Assembly (NCBI RefSeq): GCF_013348805.1
Contig: NZ_CP054690.1
Span: 4,836,001 to 4,900,000 of the forward strand
Reading direction: 5' to 3'
From: Rhodococcus sp. W8901
GTDB taxonomy: Bacteria > Actinomycetota > Actinomycetes > Mycobacteriales > Mycobacteriaceae
Length of the DNA stretch: 64,000 bases
The notes beneath the pieces are model-generated. The model did no database searches, was not told the origin of the DNA, and was given only the letters and a program-made list of their open reading frames with translations. Numbering within the stretch: position 1 is the first letter of the stretch; the number at the start of each line of letters is the position of its first letter. Of this stretch, positions 1 through 10,628 are shown in pieces. The position numbers were made by a program, and so were the translations under genes.

Positions 1-477
1 GTCGACGAGTTCTACGAGCGCACCGGCAGCATCGCGGACGCACGCACGCTCGACGGCGTGCAGCAATCGTTCCGGGATCTGCCCGGCGGCGTACCCCTGC
101 GCGCGGACGGCGGCGCAATCGTCAAGGTGCCGTTCACCGTCAGCGGTACAGCCGACGCCGCCATGCCGGCACCGCAGCAGAGCACGGAGACCGAGCTCGC
201 GTCACTGCTGCGGCGCGGCAAGTGGATCGAATCGCTCGACTGGCTCGTACTCGGCCTCACCCTGGTGGCGTTCCTGATCCTGAACAACGTCGTCGACTGG
301 GACTACGCGTGGGTGGTGTGGCCCAGCCTGATCGTCACACTCGGCCTACCGCGGATGATCCTGGGGTTCAGCGACTCGGACGAGGAGCTCTACGGCGAGC
401 TCAAGGAGTCCGAGGACGAGGCACGCAAGAAGCGGTTACGCGAGGCCGCGGAGCGAATCAAGGAACTCGAGGCCTGA
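1..477 (+). CDS. DUF1707-type membrane protein, 3' part
   Basis: The frame is open from the first base, so the start lies outside the window. The visible N-terminal part (EFYERTGSIADARTLD, then a DLPGG turn) resembles the end of the DUF1707 domain, a short actinobacterial module of unknown function. A linker follows, then two hydrophobic segments (about residues 84-97 and 104-118 of the visible part) and a charged helical tail rich in Glu, Lys and Arg. It is probably a small cytoplasmic-membrane protein with both ends inside. The family is inferred from memory and the function is unknown. It converges on clpB with a strong hairpin between them. Confidence 0.7.
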   Translation, partial: VDEFYERTGSIADARTLDGVQQSFRDLPGGVPLRADGGAIVKVPFTVSGTADAAMPAPQQSTETELASLLRRGKWIESLDWLVLGLTLVAFLILNNVVDWDYAWVVWPSLIVTLGLPRMILGFSDSDEELYGELKESEDEARKKRLREAAERIKELEA

Positions 478-480
478 CGG

Positions 481-526
481 CCCGTGCGCCTTGTCGGTAG
501 CTGCTACTACCGACAAGGCGCACGGG
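481..526. terminator. Bidirectional hairpin between convergent genes
   Basis: A perfect 20-bp stem (481-500 with 507-526) closes on a 6-nt loop CTGCTA. It lies 4 nt after the stop of the DUF1707-type gene and 10 nt after the stop of clpB on the other strand. There is no T-tract, which is usual for actinobacterial terminators. It can serve both convergent transcripts. Confidence 0.8.
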
Positions 527-536
527 CGCGCAGCGC

Positions 537-3089
<2,553 letters not shown>

Positions 3090-3177
3090 TGGTCACCTTC
3101 CTTGCGACGAACGAACAAGATCATTGTGCCGTGCCGGAGGATTCCGATCGGCTGTCGTTCTCCTCAACGAACGAAAT

Positions 3178-3198
3178 GTTGAGTCTGTTCCGCTCAAC
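3178..3198. promoter_or_regulatory. HAIR-like HspR operator upstream of clpB
   Basis: The sequence is GTTGAGT-N7-GCTCAAC, six of seven arm positions paired, close to the HspR consensus CTTGAGT-N7-ACTCAAG. It sits 89-109 nt upstream of the clpB GTG. On the minus strand a GGAAC and a downstream CGTT about 17 nt away overlap it and could form a SigH-type promoter; that part is weak. Confidence 0.75.
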
Positions 3199-3333
3199 TT
3201 CGGAATTCTTCGGGAATTCTCACCCGGGTTAGGCGAGGCCCACAACCGGACGGTCTCGTCGGCGGTGCACACTGGTAACCGGCTCCGATCCTCGACTGCG
3301 GTCGGAGCCGATCCGCATGCAAGGGAGGACGAC

Positions 3334-4497
3334 GTGGAACCGGCCGAGATCAGTCTCATTCGTGCACAATTTGCGGCCGTCACCTCGTCTACCGACACCC
3401 GCGACCGCTTCGCCCACACCTTCTACACCCAGTTCTTCGGCCGCATCCCGCAGAGCCGCTCGCTGTTCCCGGCCGGGATGGACGGCCAGCGGGTCAAGCT
3501 CGTCGCGGCGGTCGAGTTCATCGTCCGCGGGCTCGACGACACCGACCGACTGCTGCCGTTCCTCGCGCAGCTGGGCCGCGATCATCGCAAGTACGGGGTG
3601 CAGCGCGAGCACTACGCGGCCGCCGGCAACGCACTGCTCGACGCGATGCGCGACGCCGACTCCGACGGGCCGTGGGGCCCGCACAGCGATGCCGCGTGGC
3701 GCGAGCTGATCGCCCTGATCACCACCACGATGTCCGATGCCGCCGACGCCGACGACTTCCCCGCGCTGTGGGAGGCGACCGTCGTCAGCCACGAGCGGGT
3801 GCTGCGGGACCTCGCGATCATCCGGCTCGAGTCCGACTCCCCGATCCCCTACTCCGCCGGGCAGTACCTCAGCGTCCAGATCCCGCAGCGGCCCCAGATG
3901 TGGCGATACCTGTCGCCGGCGATGCCCACCAACCCGTTCGGCCAGCTCGAGTTCCACGTCCGGCGCGTGTCCGGCGGTTGGGTGAGCCCCGCGATGGTCA
4001 ACGAGACCGCGGTCGGCGACCGCTGGCAGCTCAGTTCCCCGCTCGGCGGTCTGCACGTGGACCGCGACTCCGGCCAGGACGTCCTGATGATCGCCGGCGG
4101 CACCGGACTCGCGCCGCTGCGCGCACAGATCATGGACATGGCCCATCGCGGCATCAACCCGCGGGTGCACCTGTTCGTCGGCGGCACGTACCCGTGCGAC
4201 CTGTACGACATCGAGACGCTGTGGCACCTGTCGCTGAGCAACCCTTGGCTCACGGTCGTGCCCGTCACCGAGGAAGACGAGAACCCCTGGTGGCACCCGT
4301 ACCCCAGCCCCGAACCGCCGCCGGGAATGCACCAGCGCCTGCTCGGCCCGCTGGGCCGAGTGGTGGGGCAGTTCGGAACCTGGGCCGACCGGCAGGTGCA
4401 GATCTGCGGTTCCCCGGCGATGGTGAAGACCACCGCATACGCGCTACAGCGGACCGGCACACCGGCGTCGTCGATCTCCCACGACCCACTGCGCTGA
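3334..4497 (+). CDS. Type II flavohaemoglobin (globin + FAD/NAD reductase)
   Basis: 387 aa. Residues ~1-135 are a globin domain with a probable B10 Tyr31 and proximal His84 (context RDHRKYGV). Residues ~145-385 are a ferredoxin-reductase-like module with the FAD motif RYLSP, the NAD-binding motif GGTGLAPLR and the C-terminal CGSPAMV motif. This matches the mycobacterial type II flavohaemoglobins (Rv0385 type), reported to have D-lactate-oxidising reductase activity rather than classical NO dioxygenase activity. The neighbourhood, divergent from clpB, matches that of Rv0385. The start is GTG at 3334, with GGGAGG five bases upstream; an ORF opening further upstream runs through clpB antisense DNA and is not credible. 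Confidence 0.85.
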   Translation: MEPAEISLIRAQFAAVTSSTDTRDRFAHTFYTQFFGRIPQSRSLFPAGMDGQRVKLVAAVEFIVRGLDDTDRLLPFLAQLGRDHRKYGVQREHYAAAGNALLDAMRDADSDGPWGPHSDAAWRELIALITTTMSDAADADDFPALWEATVVSHERVLRDLAIIRLESDSPIPYSAGQYLSVQIPQRPQMWRYLSPAMPTNPFGQLEFHVRRVSGGWVSPAMVNETAVGDRWQLSSPLGGLHVDRDSGQDVLMIAGGTGLAPLRAQIMDMAHRGINPRVHLFVGGTYPCDLYDIETLWHLSLSNPWLTVVPVTEEDENPWWHPYPSPEPPPGMHQRLLGPLGRVVGQFGTWADRQVQICGSPAMVKTTAYALQRTGTPASSISHDPLR

Positions 4498-4514
4498 CGG
4501 GGCACAGTCGAGGC

Positions 4515-4718
4515 ATGGACGACCTCCCACCGATGCCACCGGTCGACAACACCGACCCCGACTCGTCCGACACGACGTCCGGCTGGGTGATCGCAACATG
4601 GTTGACGACGATCGTGGCCGCAGGCACTCCACAACCATCGCGTCACCACCGGCATACGCCCGGGAACCTGAATCCGCCTGCGCCGAGAAAACCGACCAGT
4701 CAGCGGGAGACTCCGTAG
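4515..4718 (+). CDS. Small hypothetical ORF, doubtful
   Basis: A possible 67-aa product begins 17 nt after the flavohaemoglobin stop. It is Pro/Asp-rich at the start, has one hydrophobic stretch (GWVIATWLTTIVAAG) and a basic, Pro-rich tail. There is no clear ribosome site and no family I recognise. The rest of the 4498-4950 gap holds only a weak hairpin and the promoter of the next gene, so this may simply be non-coding. Confidence 0.2.
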   Translation: MDDLPPMPPVDNTDPDSSDTTSGWVIATWLTTIVAAGTPQPSRHHRHTPGNLNPPAPRKPTSQRETP

Positions 4719-4762
4719 GCGCTGCGCCGCACCCGCTCTAGCGTCGATCCCAACGAGCACGA

Positions 4763-4787
4763 GCCGGACCCGACACCGGGTTCCGGC
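4763..4787. terminator. Possible terminator hairpin
   Basis: GCCGGACCCG (4763-4772) pairs with CGGGTTCCGGC (4777-4787) with one bulged base and a 4-nt loop. It lies between the flavohaemoglobin gene and the next promoter. There is no T-tract. Confidence 0.4.
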
Positions 4788-4865
4788 CCGCTCCTGCACG
4801 CTCACATGCATCCAATAATGTTGCCTCACAAAGCTTTCTCCACTTCCTAGAGGCGGAACAGGCTA

Positions 4866-4895
4866 TTGACGTAATCCACGTCACACCCTTAGCGT
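4866..4895 (+). promoter_or_regulatory. Promoter with TGACGT-N5-ACGTCA operator
   Basis: TTGACG (4866-4871) and TAGCGT (4890-4895), 18 bp apart, form a plausible housekeeping-type promoter. The perfect palindrome TGACGT-AATCC-ACGTCA (4867-4883) covers the -35 box and spacer. An almost identical arrangement precedes the paralogous gene at 26340 (minus strand). The regulator is unknown. Confidence 0.65.
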
Positions 4896-4950
4896 CAGCG
4901 CGCCCAGGCAATCGCCTGGCATCGGCCGTGCCCATTCGGAGGGATCCTGC

Positions 4951-6168
4951 ATGAAGATTCGGCATTCTGCGTTCATCGCGGCACTGGCGGCCTCCGCCGT
5001 CGCCGTCGCCGGCTGCTCCGGCTCGGCGTCTGGAGAGGACGCCTCGGACAGCGGCCCCTACCGTGTCCTGGTCACCGGGGCGATCAGTGGCCAGGGTTCG
5101 TTGGCGGCGAATGCCCAGACCTCGATCCTGGCCGCGAAGGCCGGCGTCGAGGAGGTCAACAAGAACGGCGGAATCGCCGGGCGCACGGTGGAACTCACCG
5201 TCGTCGACGACGGCGGTGACGCCACCAAGGCGGTGTCCAACCTGCGCGACGCGGTGAACTCCGGCAAGAAGCCGGACCTCTACCTCAACTCGGGCCCGTC
5301 CACGGTCTCGGCGGCGACGCTGCCGATCCTGAAACAGAACAAGATCCTGTCGTTCAACGTCGGCCCCACCGACAACTCGTCCGATCCGAGCGAGTTCCCC
5401 CTCAACTTCGACCTGTCGCCCTCACCCACCGAGTACGCCGTCTCCCTCGCCCGGTACGCGAAGAGCAAGGGCTACCAGCAGGTGGGTGTCATCCACGGAA
5501 GCAGCGCCTACGGTGAGGCATTCGGTAAGGCGATGGACTCCGCCCTCTCCGACGAGGGCGTCAGCATGTCGGCCACCGAGGAGTACGACGTGGCCGCACT
5601 GGACATGACCGCCCAGTTGCAGGCGCTGAAGAACAAGGGCACGCAGGCGCTGGTCATCGACGCGTACGGCGCGCCACTGGGTTACCTGCTCACGAGCCTC
5701 GAGCGACTGGACTGGAACATCCCGTTGATCGGCAACACCTCGGTCTCCGGCACTGCCCTGATCGCGAGGCCCGCGCCGGACGGGGCTCTGGGCACGCGGG
5801 CCGCCTCCAACCTGGTGATGCAGGTGTTCCCGAGCACCGTCTACGACGCCGCGGACACGACGGTGAACACGATGGTGTCGTCGATGGCATCGATGGGGTC
5901 GATTCCTTCGACGCTCATCCTCGCCGACAACTACGACCCGTTCGGGCTCGTTGCGGCCGCGGCCGACAAGGTCGGCTCCGCCGCAGATCCGCAGAAGCTC
6001 GCCGAGGCGCTCGAGACCCAGGAAGTTCTCGACAACGCGCGAACGGCGTTCCTCCCGCGCTACCACTACTCGCCGGAATCGCACGCGCCCAACCTGGCCG
6101 ACGACGGGTACCGGTTCGTGCCGCCGAGCAAGCTGCTCAACGGCCAGTACGGCAATCCCGCCGCGTGA
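4951..6168 (+). CDS. Branched-chain-type ABC substrate-binding lipoprotein
   Basis: 405 aa. The N-terminus is a lipoprotein signal ending in VAGC, so the mature protein is anchored outside the membrane. The rest is a type I periplasmic-binding fold of the LivJ/HAAT class (Peripla_BP_6). It is clearly paralogous over its whole length to the 404-aa protein at 25126-26340: blocks such as PYRVLVTG, AANAQTSILA, DAYGAPLGY and the C-terminal FGNPAA/YGNPAA are shared. No permease or ATPase gene follows, so it is an orphan that may feed the importer at 21.7-25.1 kb. GGAGGG lies 7 nt before the ATG. A strong hairpin ends the transcript. Confidence 0.9.
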   Translation: MKIRHSAFIAALAASAVAVAGCSGSASGEDASDSGPYRVLVTGAISGQGSLAANAQTSILAAKAGVEEVNKNGGIAGRTVELTVVDDGGDATKAVSNLRDAVNSGKKPDLYLNSGPSTVSAATLPILKQNKILSFNVGPTDNSSDPSEFPLNFDLSPSPTEYAVSLARYAKSKGYQQVGVIHGSSAYGEAFGKAMDSALSDEGVSMSATEEYDVAALDMTAQLQALKNKGTQALVIDAYGAPLGYLLTSLERLDWNIPLIGNTSVSGTALIARPAPDGALGTRAASNLVMQVFPSTVYDAADTTVNTMVSSMASMGSIPSTLILADNYDPFGLVAAAADKVGSAADPQKLAEALETQEVLDNARTAFLPRYHYSPESHAPNLADDGYRFVPPSKLLNGQYGNPAA

Positions 6169-6266
6169 TCGAGGAGACGCCATGACGATCCAGCCACTGC
6201 ACGCGCCGCCGGCATCCATCTGCGGTCCGCCGAGACCGCGGCTTCTTCTACTCGTACTGACACCCA

Positions 6267-6307
6267 CCGGGGCCGTGTTCGGGCGCTTCGCCCGGACACG
6301 GCCCCGG
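6267..6307 (+). terminator. Strong hairpin after the binding-protein gene
   Basis: A 19-bp stem with one G-T pair (6267-6285 with 6289-6307) closes on a 3-nt loop. It lies ~100 nt after the stop. There is no T-tract. A short ORF from an ATG at 6182 runs straight through it and is not annotated. Confidence 0.7.
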
Positions 6308-6383
6308 TCCGTCGTGTCCACGCCGTTTCCGGGGGTACGCTCGCGGCGGGAAGCACCCCGTGTCACCGACCGGAGGAGATCCG

Positions 6384-7138
6384 ATGGCCACCCATCCGAT
6401 ACTGGTTCTCGCCGCCACGGGCGGACAGGGGCGAGCGGTCAGCACGGCCCTCCTCGACCGGGGCGCGCCGGTGCGTGCCCTGGTGCGCAACCCGACGTCG
6501 GCCGGGGCACGATCCCTCGCCGACCGGGGCGCCGACATCGTCACCGGATCGCTGGACGACGGAGAGTCGTTGGCGGCGGCCATGCGCGACGTGGCGGCCG
6601 TCTTCGCCATGACGACGCCGTTCGAGGGCGGGGTCGAGGAGGAGATCACCCAGGGCCGCACGATCGTCGCGGCCGCCGGTCGGGCCCGGGTACCGCACCT
6701 GGTGTTCAGCTCGGTGGCCGGCGCCGACCAGCACAGCGGTGTTCCGCACTTCGAGAGCAAGGCCGTCATCGAGGCCGAGCTGACGTCCAGCGGGCTCGCC
6801 CACACGATCCTGGGGCCGACGTACTTCTTCGACAATGCACTCGGCGGCGCCGATCGGATCCGCACGGAGGGCGTGCTCGACCTGCCGCTGCCGCGGGATC
6901 GCCCACTGCAACAACTCGATCGCAGGGATCTCGGGGCGTTCGCGGCCCACGTCCTGCTCTCCCCCGAGCGCTTCGCCGGCGAGCGGATCGAACTGGCAAG
7001 TGACGCACCCACTCCCGACACCATGGCCGCGGCCCCGGCTACCGGGTCGACCTCGAGCGGCTGCATTCCAGGTTCCCGGACGTGGGGTGGACGTCGTTCG
7101 CGGATTGGGCCGGTAGCACGTTCGGCGCGGCGCGATAG
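6384..7138 (+). pseudogene. NmrA-like NAD(P)-binding protein, frameshifted near the 3' end
   Basis: Starts at ATG 6384 behind GGAGGAG. The product begins with a Rossmann motif (LAATGGQGRAV) and continues as an NmrA/NAD(P)-binding atypical SDR through about residue 212 (FAGERIELASD). The reading frame then leaves the family pattern at about 7025-7045. The expected C-terminus (VDLERLHSRFPDVGW and following, ending in FGAAR) is readable in another frame and stops at 7136-7138. The original frame runs on to 7259, into the next gene. A small deletion around the sequence GCCGCGGCCCC is the likely cause. Such proteins sense redox state or reduce quinone-like substrates. A sequencing error is possible. 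Confidence 0.65.
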
Positions 7139-7173
7139 CAGCGGCGGACCCGATCACCGGGAACAATGGTCGT

Positions 7174-7944
7174 ATGCAACAGCAGGATTCCTGGACCGCG
7201 ACCGTCGTCGAACACCACCGCCTGCGCCGCGATGTCGCGGTGGTGCGCCTGATCGGTGAGGCCGTGCCGTTCCGCGCCGGCCAGTACGTGGATGTGAGCG
7301 TGCCGGGGCATCCGCGCCTGCCCCGGCGCCTCTCCCCCGCGCTGCCGCCGTCGCTCGACGGCAAGCTCGAGTTCCACGTCCGCACCGTCCCCGGCGGCTG
7401 GGTGAGCCGCAGCATCGTCGAGGACACACGCCCCGGCGATCAGTGGCAGATCTCCGCTCCGCGCGGTGATCTCACGGTCGACGAGGAGGGACCGACGGTC
7501 GTCATGGTCGGCGGCGGCACCGGCCTCGCCCCGCTGCGCTCGATCATTCTCGACCTGGTGCAGGTGCCGAACCCGCCTCAGGTGTATCTGTTCGTGGGCG
7601 GGCGGACGGTCGCGGACCTGTACGCGTCGGACATGCTCTGGCTGCTCACGCAGCAGTTGCCGTGGCTCACCACGATTCCCGTCGTCGAGGACGTGACCGA
7701 CCCCGGCGCCCCCGACGATTGGTACGAGCGCATCCGCGACCACGTGGGCGACAGTGCGCTGGCCGGCTTCGGCGACGACCACCTGCTCGAGGGCACGCTC
7801 GGCGACGTCGTCGCGGCGCATGGCGCGTTCGTCGACCACCAGGTCCTCGTGTGCGGTTCCCCTGCCATGGTGCGAACCACCCGGGATCGGTTGATCGCCA
7901 CCGGAACCCCCGCCGACGCCATCCGGTTCGACCCGCTCGACTAG
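7174..7944 (+). CDS. Stand-alone FAD/NAD(P)H reductase domain protein
   Basis: 256 aa forming a complete ferredoxin-NADP-reductase-like module. The FAD-domain strand FRAGQYVDVSVP and motif RRLSPA are followed by the nucleotide motif GGGTGLAPLR and the C-terminal CGSPAMV. It aligns along its length with the reductase half of the flavohaemoglobin at 3334-4497 (shared KLEFHVRTVPGGWVS-like, VYLFVGG and LPWLT blocks) but has no globin and no 2Fe-2S domain. It may pass electrons from NAD(P)H to an oxygenase or haem protein encoded elsewhere; the KshA-like oxygenase 6 kb away lacks a dedicated reductase. The ribosome site is weak. Confidence 0.8.
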   Translation: MQQQDSWTATVVEHHRLRRDVAVVRLIGEAVPFRAGQYVDVSVPGHPRLPRRLSPALPPSLDGKLEFHVRTVPGGWVSRSIVEDTRPGDQWQISAPRGDLTVDEEGPTVVMVGGGTGLAPLRSIILDLVQVPNPPQVYLFVGGRTVADLYASDMLWLLTQQLPWLTTIPVVEDVTDPGAPDDWYERIRDHVGDSALAGFGDDHLLEGTLGDVVAAHGAFVDHQVLVCGSPAMVRTTRDRLIATGTPADAIRFDPLD

Positions 7945-8007
7945 CAGTTCGTCGGGTCCGCCGGGCATGAAATGAACGAATCTCCTGCAGGTCTGGACGG
8001 GCGTCCA

Positions 8008-8034
8008 TATAGTCAGCGAGGACGCGTTCGGGGG
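8008..8034 (+). promoter_or_regulatory. Promoter-like motif CATATAGTC with downstream TCGGGGG
   Basis: TATAGT (8008-8013) fits an actinobacterial -10 box. TCGGGGG follows 14 nt later (8028-8034). The same pair of words occurs upstream of the protease gene at 57091. There is no recognisable -35. The call is tentative. Confidence 0.35.
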
Positions 8035-8116
8035 TACGGCTCCAGGTGATGCGGTGCGGTACGCGTCCTGATGGCTGCAGTAGCCGACACCACTTCCGAC
8101 CGAATGGAGCTCTTCC

Positions 8117-8845
8117 GTGAACCGTACGACGCTACGACGAGTTGCCGCCGCCGGCGCCAGTGCCGCCATGATCGCCACCGGCATGACCGTCTCTCTCGGC
8201 GCCGGAACCGCCGCTGCCCAGGAGTCCGCCTGCCAGCCGACCAAGAACTTCAACAGTGACGGCATCGTCGTCGAGCAGACCGCCGACAAGGCCGAGGTCG
8301 CACCCGGCGGCACCGTCACTTACCAGACCAAGGTGAGCCGCGGCAGCGGAATCTGGATGCTCAAGGAAATCGGGCAGTTCCACGACCCGGCACTGACGCT
8401 GGACAGCTCCAAGCTGAACGTCTGGTACCTGGCCGGAGGCCAGAAGTGGGGCGCCACCCACCTGAACAACGACCCCGCAAAGAATCTGTACTGGGAGAGC
8501 GGCAGCGGCTGGGACATGACCGGCGGCAACTACGCGGTCCTCGAAATGACCTACCGCGTCGCCGACGACGCCCAGGCCGGTAGCGAACTGGTCAGCGGCG
8601 TGCAGGCCAAGCCCCTCGGCTGGAGCACCAGTCAGGAATGGCCGACGACCGGCGCCTGCGTGAAGGTGCGGGCCAAGAACCCGGTCGAGTCGGCGAACGG
8701 CAGCCTGGATTCCGCCGGCCTCGGCTCGGTCAGCACGGCCAGTACCTCGATGTTCGGGTCGCTGACCAATCCGACCGGGTCCGTCAGCGACGTGATCAAC
8801 GGCATCGACTTCGGCAAGATCTTCGGCGCGGTGGCCGGTAGCTGA
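8117..8845 (+). CDS. Secreted protein of unknown function
   Basis: 242 aa with a Sec-type signal peptide: basic start, hydrophobic core, cleavage likely after GTAAA before QES. The mature part has two Cys residues that may pair and a beta-rich middle (GGTVTYQTKVS, AVLEMTYRVADDAQAGSEL) like a DUF11/adhesin-type domain, then a Ser/Gly-rich tail. It is probably extracellular or cell-wall associated. The start is GTG 8117 with GGAGC 7 nt upstream. I do not recognise the family with certainty. Confidence 0.75.
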   Translation: MNRTTLRRVAAAGASAAMIATGMTVSLGAGTAAAQESACQPTKNFNSDGIVVEQTADKAEVAPGGTVTYQTKVSRGSGIWMLKEIGQFHDPALTLDSSKLNVWYLAGGQKWGATHLNNDPAKNLYWESGSGWDMTGGNYAVLEMTYRVADDAQAGSELVSGVQAKPLGWSTSQEWPTTGACVKVRAKNPVESANGSLDSAGLGSVSTASTSMFGSLTNPTGSVSDVINGIDFGKIFGAVAGS

Positions 8846-8866
8846 CCGACGAACACCGACACGGAA

Positions 8867-8900
8867 ACGCCCGGCCGACGGATTCTCGTCGGCCGGGCGT
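8867..8900. terminator. Bidirectional terminator
   Basis: A perfect 14-bp stem (8867-8880 with 8887-8900) with loop GATTCT, followed by TCTTG. It sits between the convergent secreted-protein and acyl-CoA synthetase genes, 22 nt and 6 nt from their stops. Confidence 0.85.
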
Positions 8901-8905
8901 TCTTG

Positions 8906-10483
8906 TCACACCGAGCGCGCGGCCCCTGCCCAGAACTGCGCGCGCAGGGCCTTCTTGTCAAGCTTGCCGAGCGGGGTGAGCGGCAGCGCGTCGACGAAGT
9001 CGACCGACTTGGGTGCGTGCACCGAACCCTTTGCGGCGCGGACTCGTTCGGCCAACTCGGCCGCCTCCACCGTTTGGCCGTCACGCAGCACGACGCATGC
9101 CTTGACGGCCTCACCCCACTTCTCGTCGGGCACTCCGACGACCGCGACGCTCGCGACGGCCGGGTGCCCCGAGATGACGTCCTCGATCTCGCGCGGGAAG
9201 ACGTTGAACCCACCCGTGACGATCATGTCCTTCTTGCGATCGACGATGAACAGGAATCCGTCCTTGTCGGCGCGGGCGATGTCGCCAGTGTGCAGCCAGC
9301 CACCGCGCAGCGCCTCGGCGGTCTCGTCCGGCTTCTTCCAGTACTCCTTCATCACCAAGGGTCCACGAACGCAGATCTCGCCGAGTTCACCGCGCGGCAC
9401 CTCGTCGAGGTCGTCGTCGAGCAGGCGCACGTCGAGCCACGGCACGGGGCGCCCGCACGACGCGAGCCGCTCGATGTTCTCCGGGTCGTGCTCCTCCTTG
9501 CGCATGACGGTGATCGTCATGCCGCACTCGCTCTGGCCGAAGTACTGGAAGAAGATCGGGCCGAGCTTGGCGATGCCCTCCTGGAGCCGGGTCGGAGACA
9601 TCGCGGCGGCGCCGTAGAACAGCGTCTCCAGACTGGAGACGTCGCGGGTCTTCAGGTCCGGATGGTCGAGCAGCATGTAGATCATGGTGGGCACCAGCAT
9701 CGTCGAGGTGATCTTGTACTTCTCGATCGCCTCGAGCACCGCACCCGGCTCGAACGCCGGCAGCACCACGAGCGAACCGCCGCGCATCAGCGTCGGCACG
9801 AAGAAAGCCATGCCCGCGTGCGAGAGCGGGGTGCATGCCAGGAACCGCATCTCGTCGGGGAACTGCCACTCCGCCATCTGGATCTGCGGCAGCGTCACAC
9901 CCGATCGGAAGGTGTTGACCACGCCCTTCGGCTTGCCGGTGGTGCCGCCCGTGTAGACCATGCTCGACGGATCGTCGCCGTCGACGTCCGCGGCCACCAG
10001 CGGTTCCGGCGTGAACATCGCCGCCAGCGCGAGCACGTCGACGCCCACCTCGGACGGCCCGAGGGAGAACAGATTCTTCAGCGACGGCACCGCGGCCTTC
10101 AGGTCGGCCGCACGGCCCTCGAACGCGGTCGGGTCGAAGATCAGGGTCTCGATCTCGGCGTCGCCCAAGATGTAGCTGTGGTCGTCGACCGAGCCCATCG
10201 GCGCCAGCGCGGTGTTGCGGCAGCCCTGGATCATCTGCGCGCCGACGCTGATGAGGACCTCGGGGCGGTTCTTCGACAGCATCGCGACGGTGGAGCCCTT
10301 GCCGATGCCGAGGGACTCGAGCGCCTGGATGAAACAGCTGATCTGGTCGCGCATCTGGCCGCCGGTCAGCACGACGTCGCCGAGGTAGAGCGCCGGCCGG
10401 TCGGCGTTGCGATCCAGCGCGGTGATGAGCAGGTCCGCCAGGAAGCGGGGGCGGTGGAGAACGTCGGTGAACTCGTCGGTCAT
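8906..10483 (-). CDS. Acyl-CoA synthetase (FadD-like, ANL superfamily)
   Basis: 525 aa from ATG 10483, which has AAGGA just upstream; the longer frame to 10579 lacks that. The P-loop-like AMP-binding motif YTGGTTGKPKG, the core motif YFGQSECG, the hinge GWLHTGD and VDRKKDMIVTGG, and the C-terminal catalytic Lys in PLTPLGKLDKK are all present. It activates a carboxylate to an acyl-AMP and then a CoA thioester in the cytoplasm. Its place beside SDRs and ring-cleaving oxygenases suggests a carboxylated polycyclic or side-chain intermediate rather than a plain fatty acid, but the sequence does not fix the substrate. Confidence 0.88.
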   Translation of the reverse strand: MTDEFTDVLHRPRFLADLLITALDRNADRPALYLGDVVLTGGQMRDQISCFIQALESLGIGKGSTVAMLSKNRPEVLISVGAQMIQGCRNTALAPMGSVDDHSYILGDAEIETLIFDPTAFEGRAADLKAAVPSLKNLFSLGPSEVGVDVLALAAMFTPEPLVAADVDGDDPSSMVYTGGTTGKPKGVVNTFRSGVTLPQIQMAEWQFPDEMRFLACTPLSHAGMAFFVPTLMRGGSLVVLPAFEPGAVLEAIEKYKITSTMLVPTMIYMLLDHPDLKTRDVSSLETLFYGAAAMSPTRLQEGIAKLGPIFFQYFGQSECGMTITVMRKEEHDPENIERLASCGRPVPWLDVRLLDDDLDEVPRGELGEICVRGPLVMKEYWKKPDETAEALRGGWLHTGDIARADKDGFLFIVDRKKDMIVTGGFNVFPREIEDVISGHPAVASVAVVGVPDEKWGEAVKACVVLRDGQTVEAAELAERVRAAKGSVHAPKSVDFVDALPLTPLGKLDKKALRAQFWAGAARSV

Positions 10484-10628
10484 GTGTGTTCCTTCTACGC
10501 GCGCGGACGCGGACACGGACACGGCGCTGCGAGCGCCGGTCGCGCCACGGTCGGCCAGTGTGGTCCGGGTCACCGACACGATAACCGGATTTGCGCAGAA
10601 CTGGAACCTGTTACACCGAGAGGATCGG

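Noticed and set aside
6182-6384. Short ORF after the orphan binding protein, with a GAGGAG site
   Set aside because: It reads straight through the strong terminator hairpin and then turns into an Arg-rich shadow of the NmrA-like gene. It could be a trace of a lost permease gene, but nothing recognisable is left.
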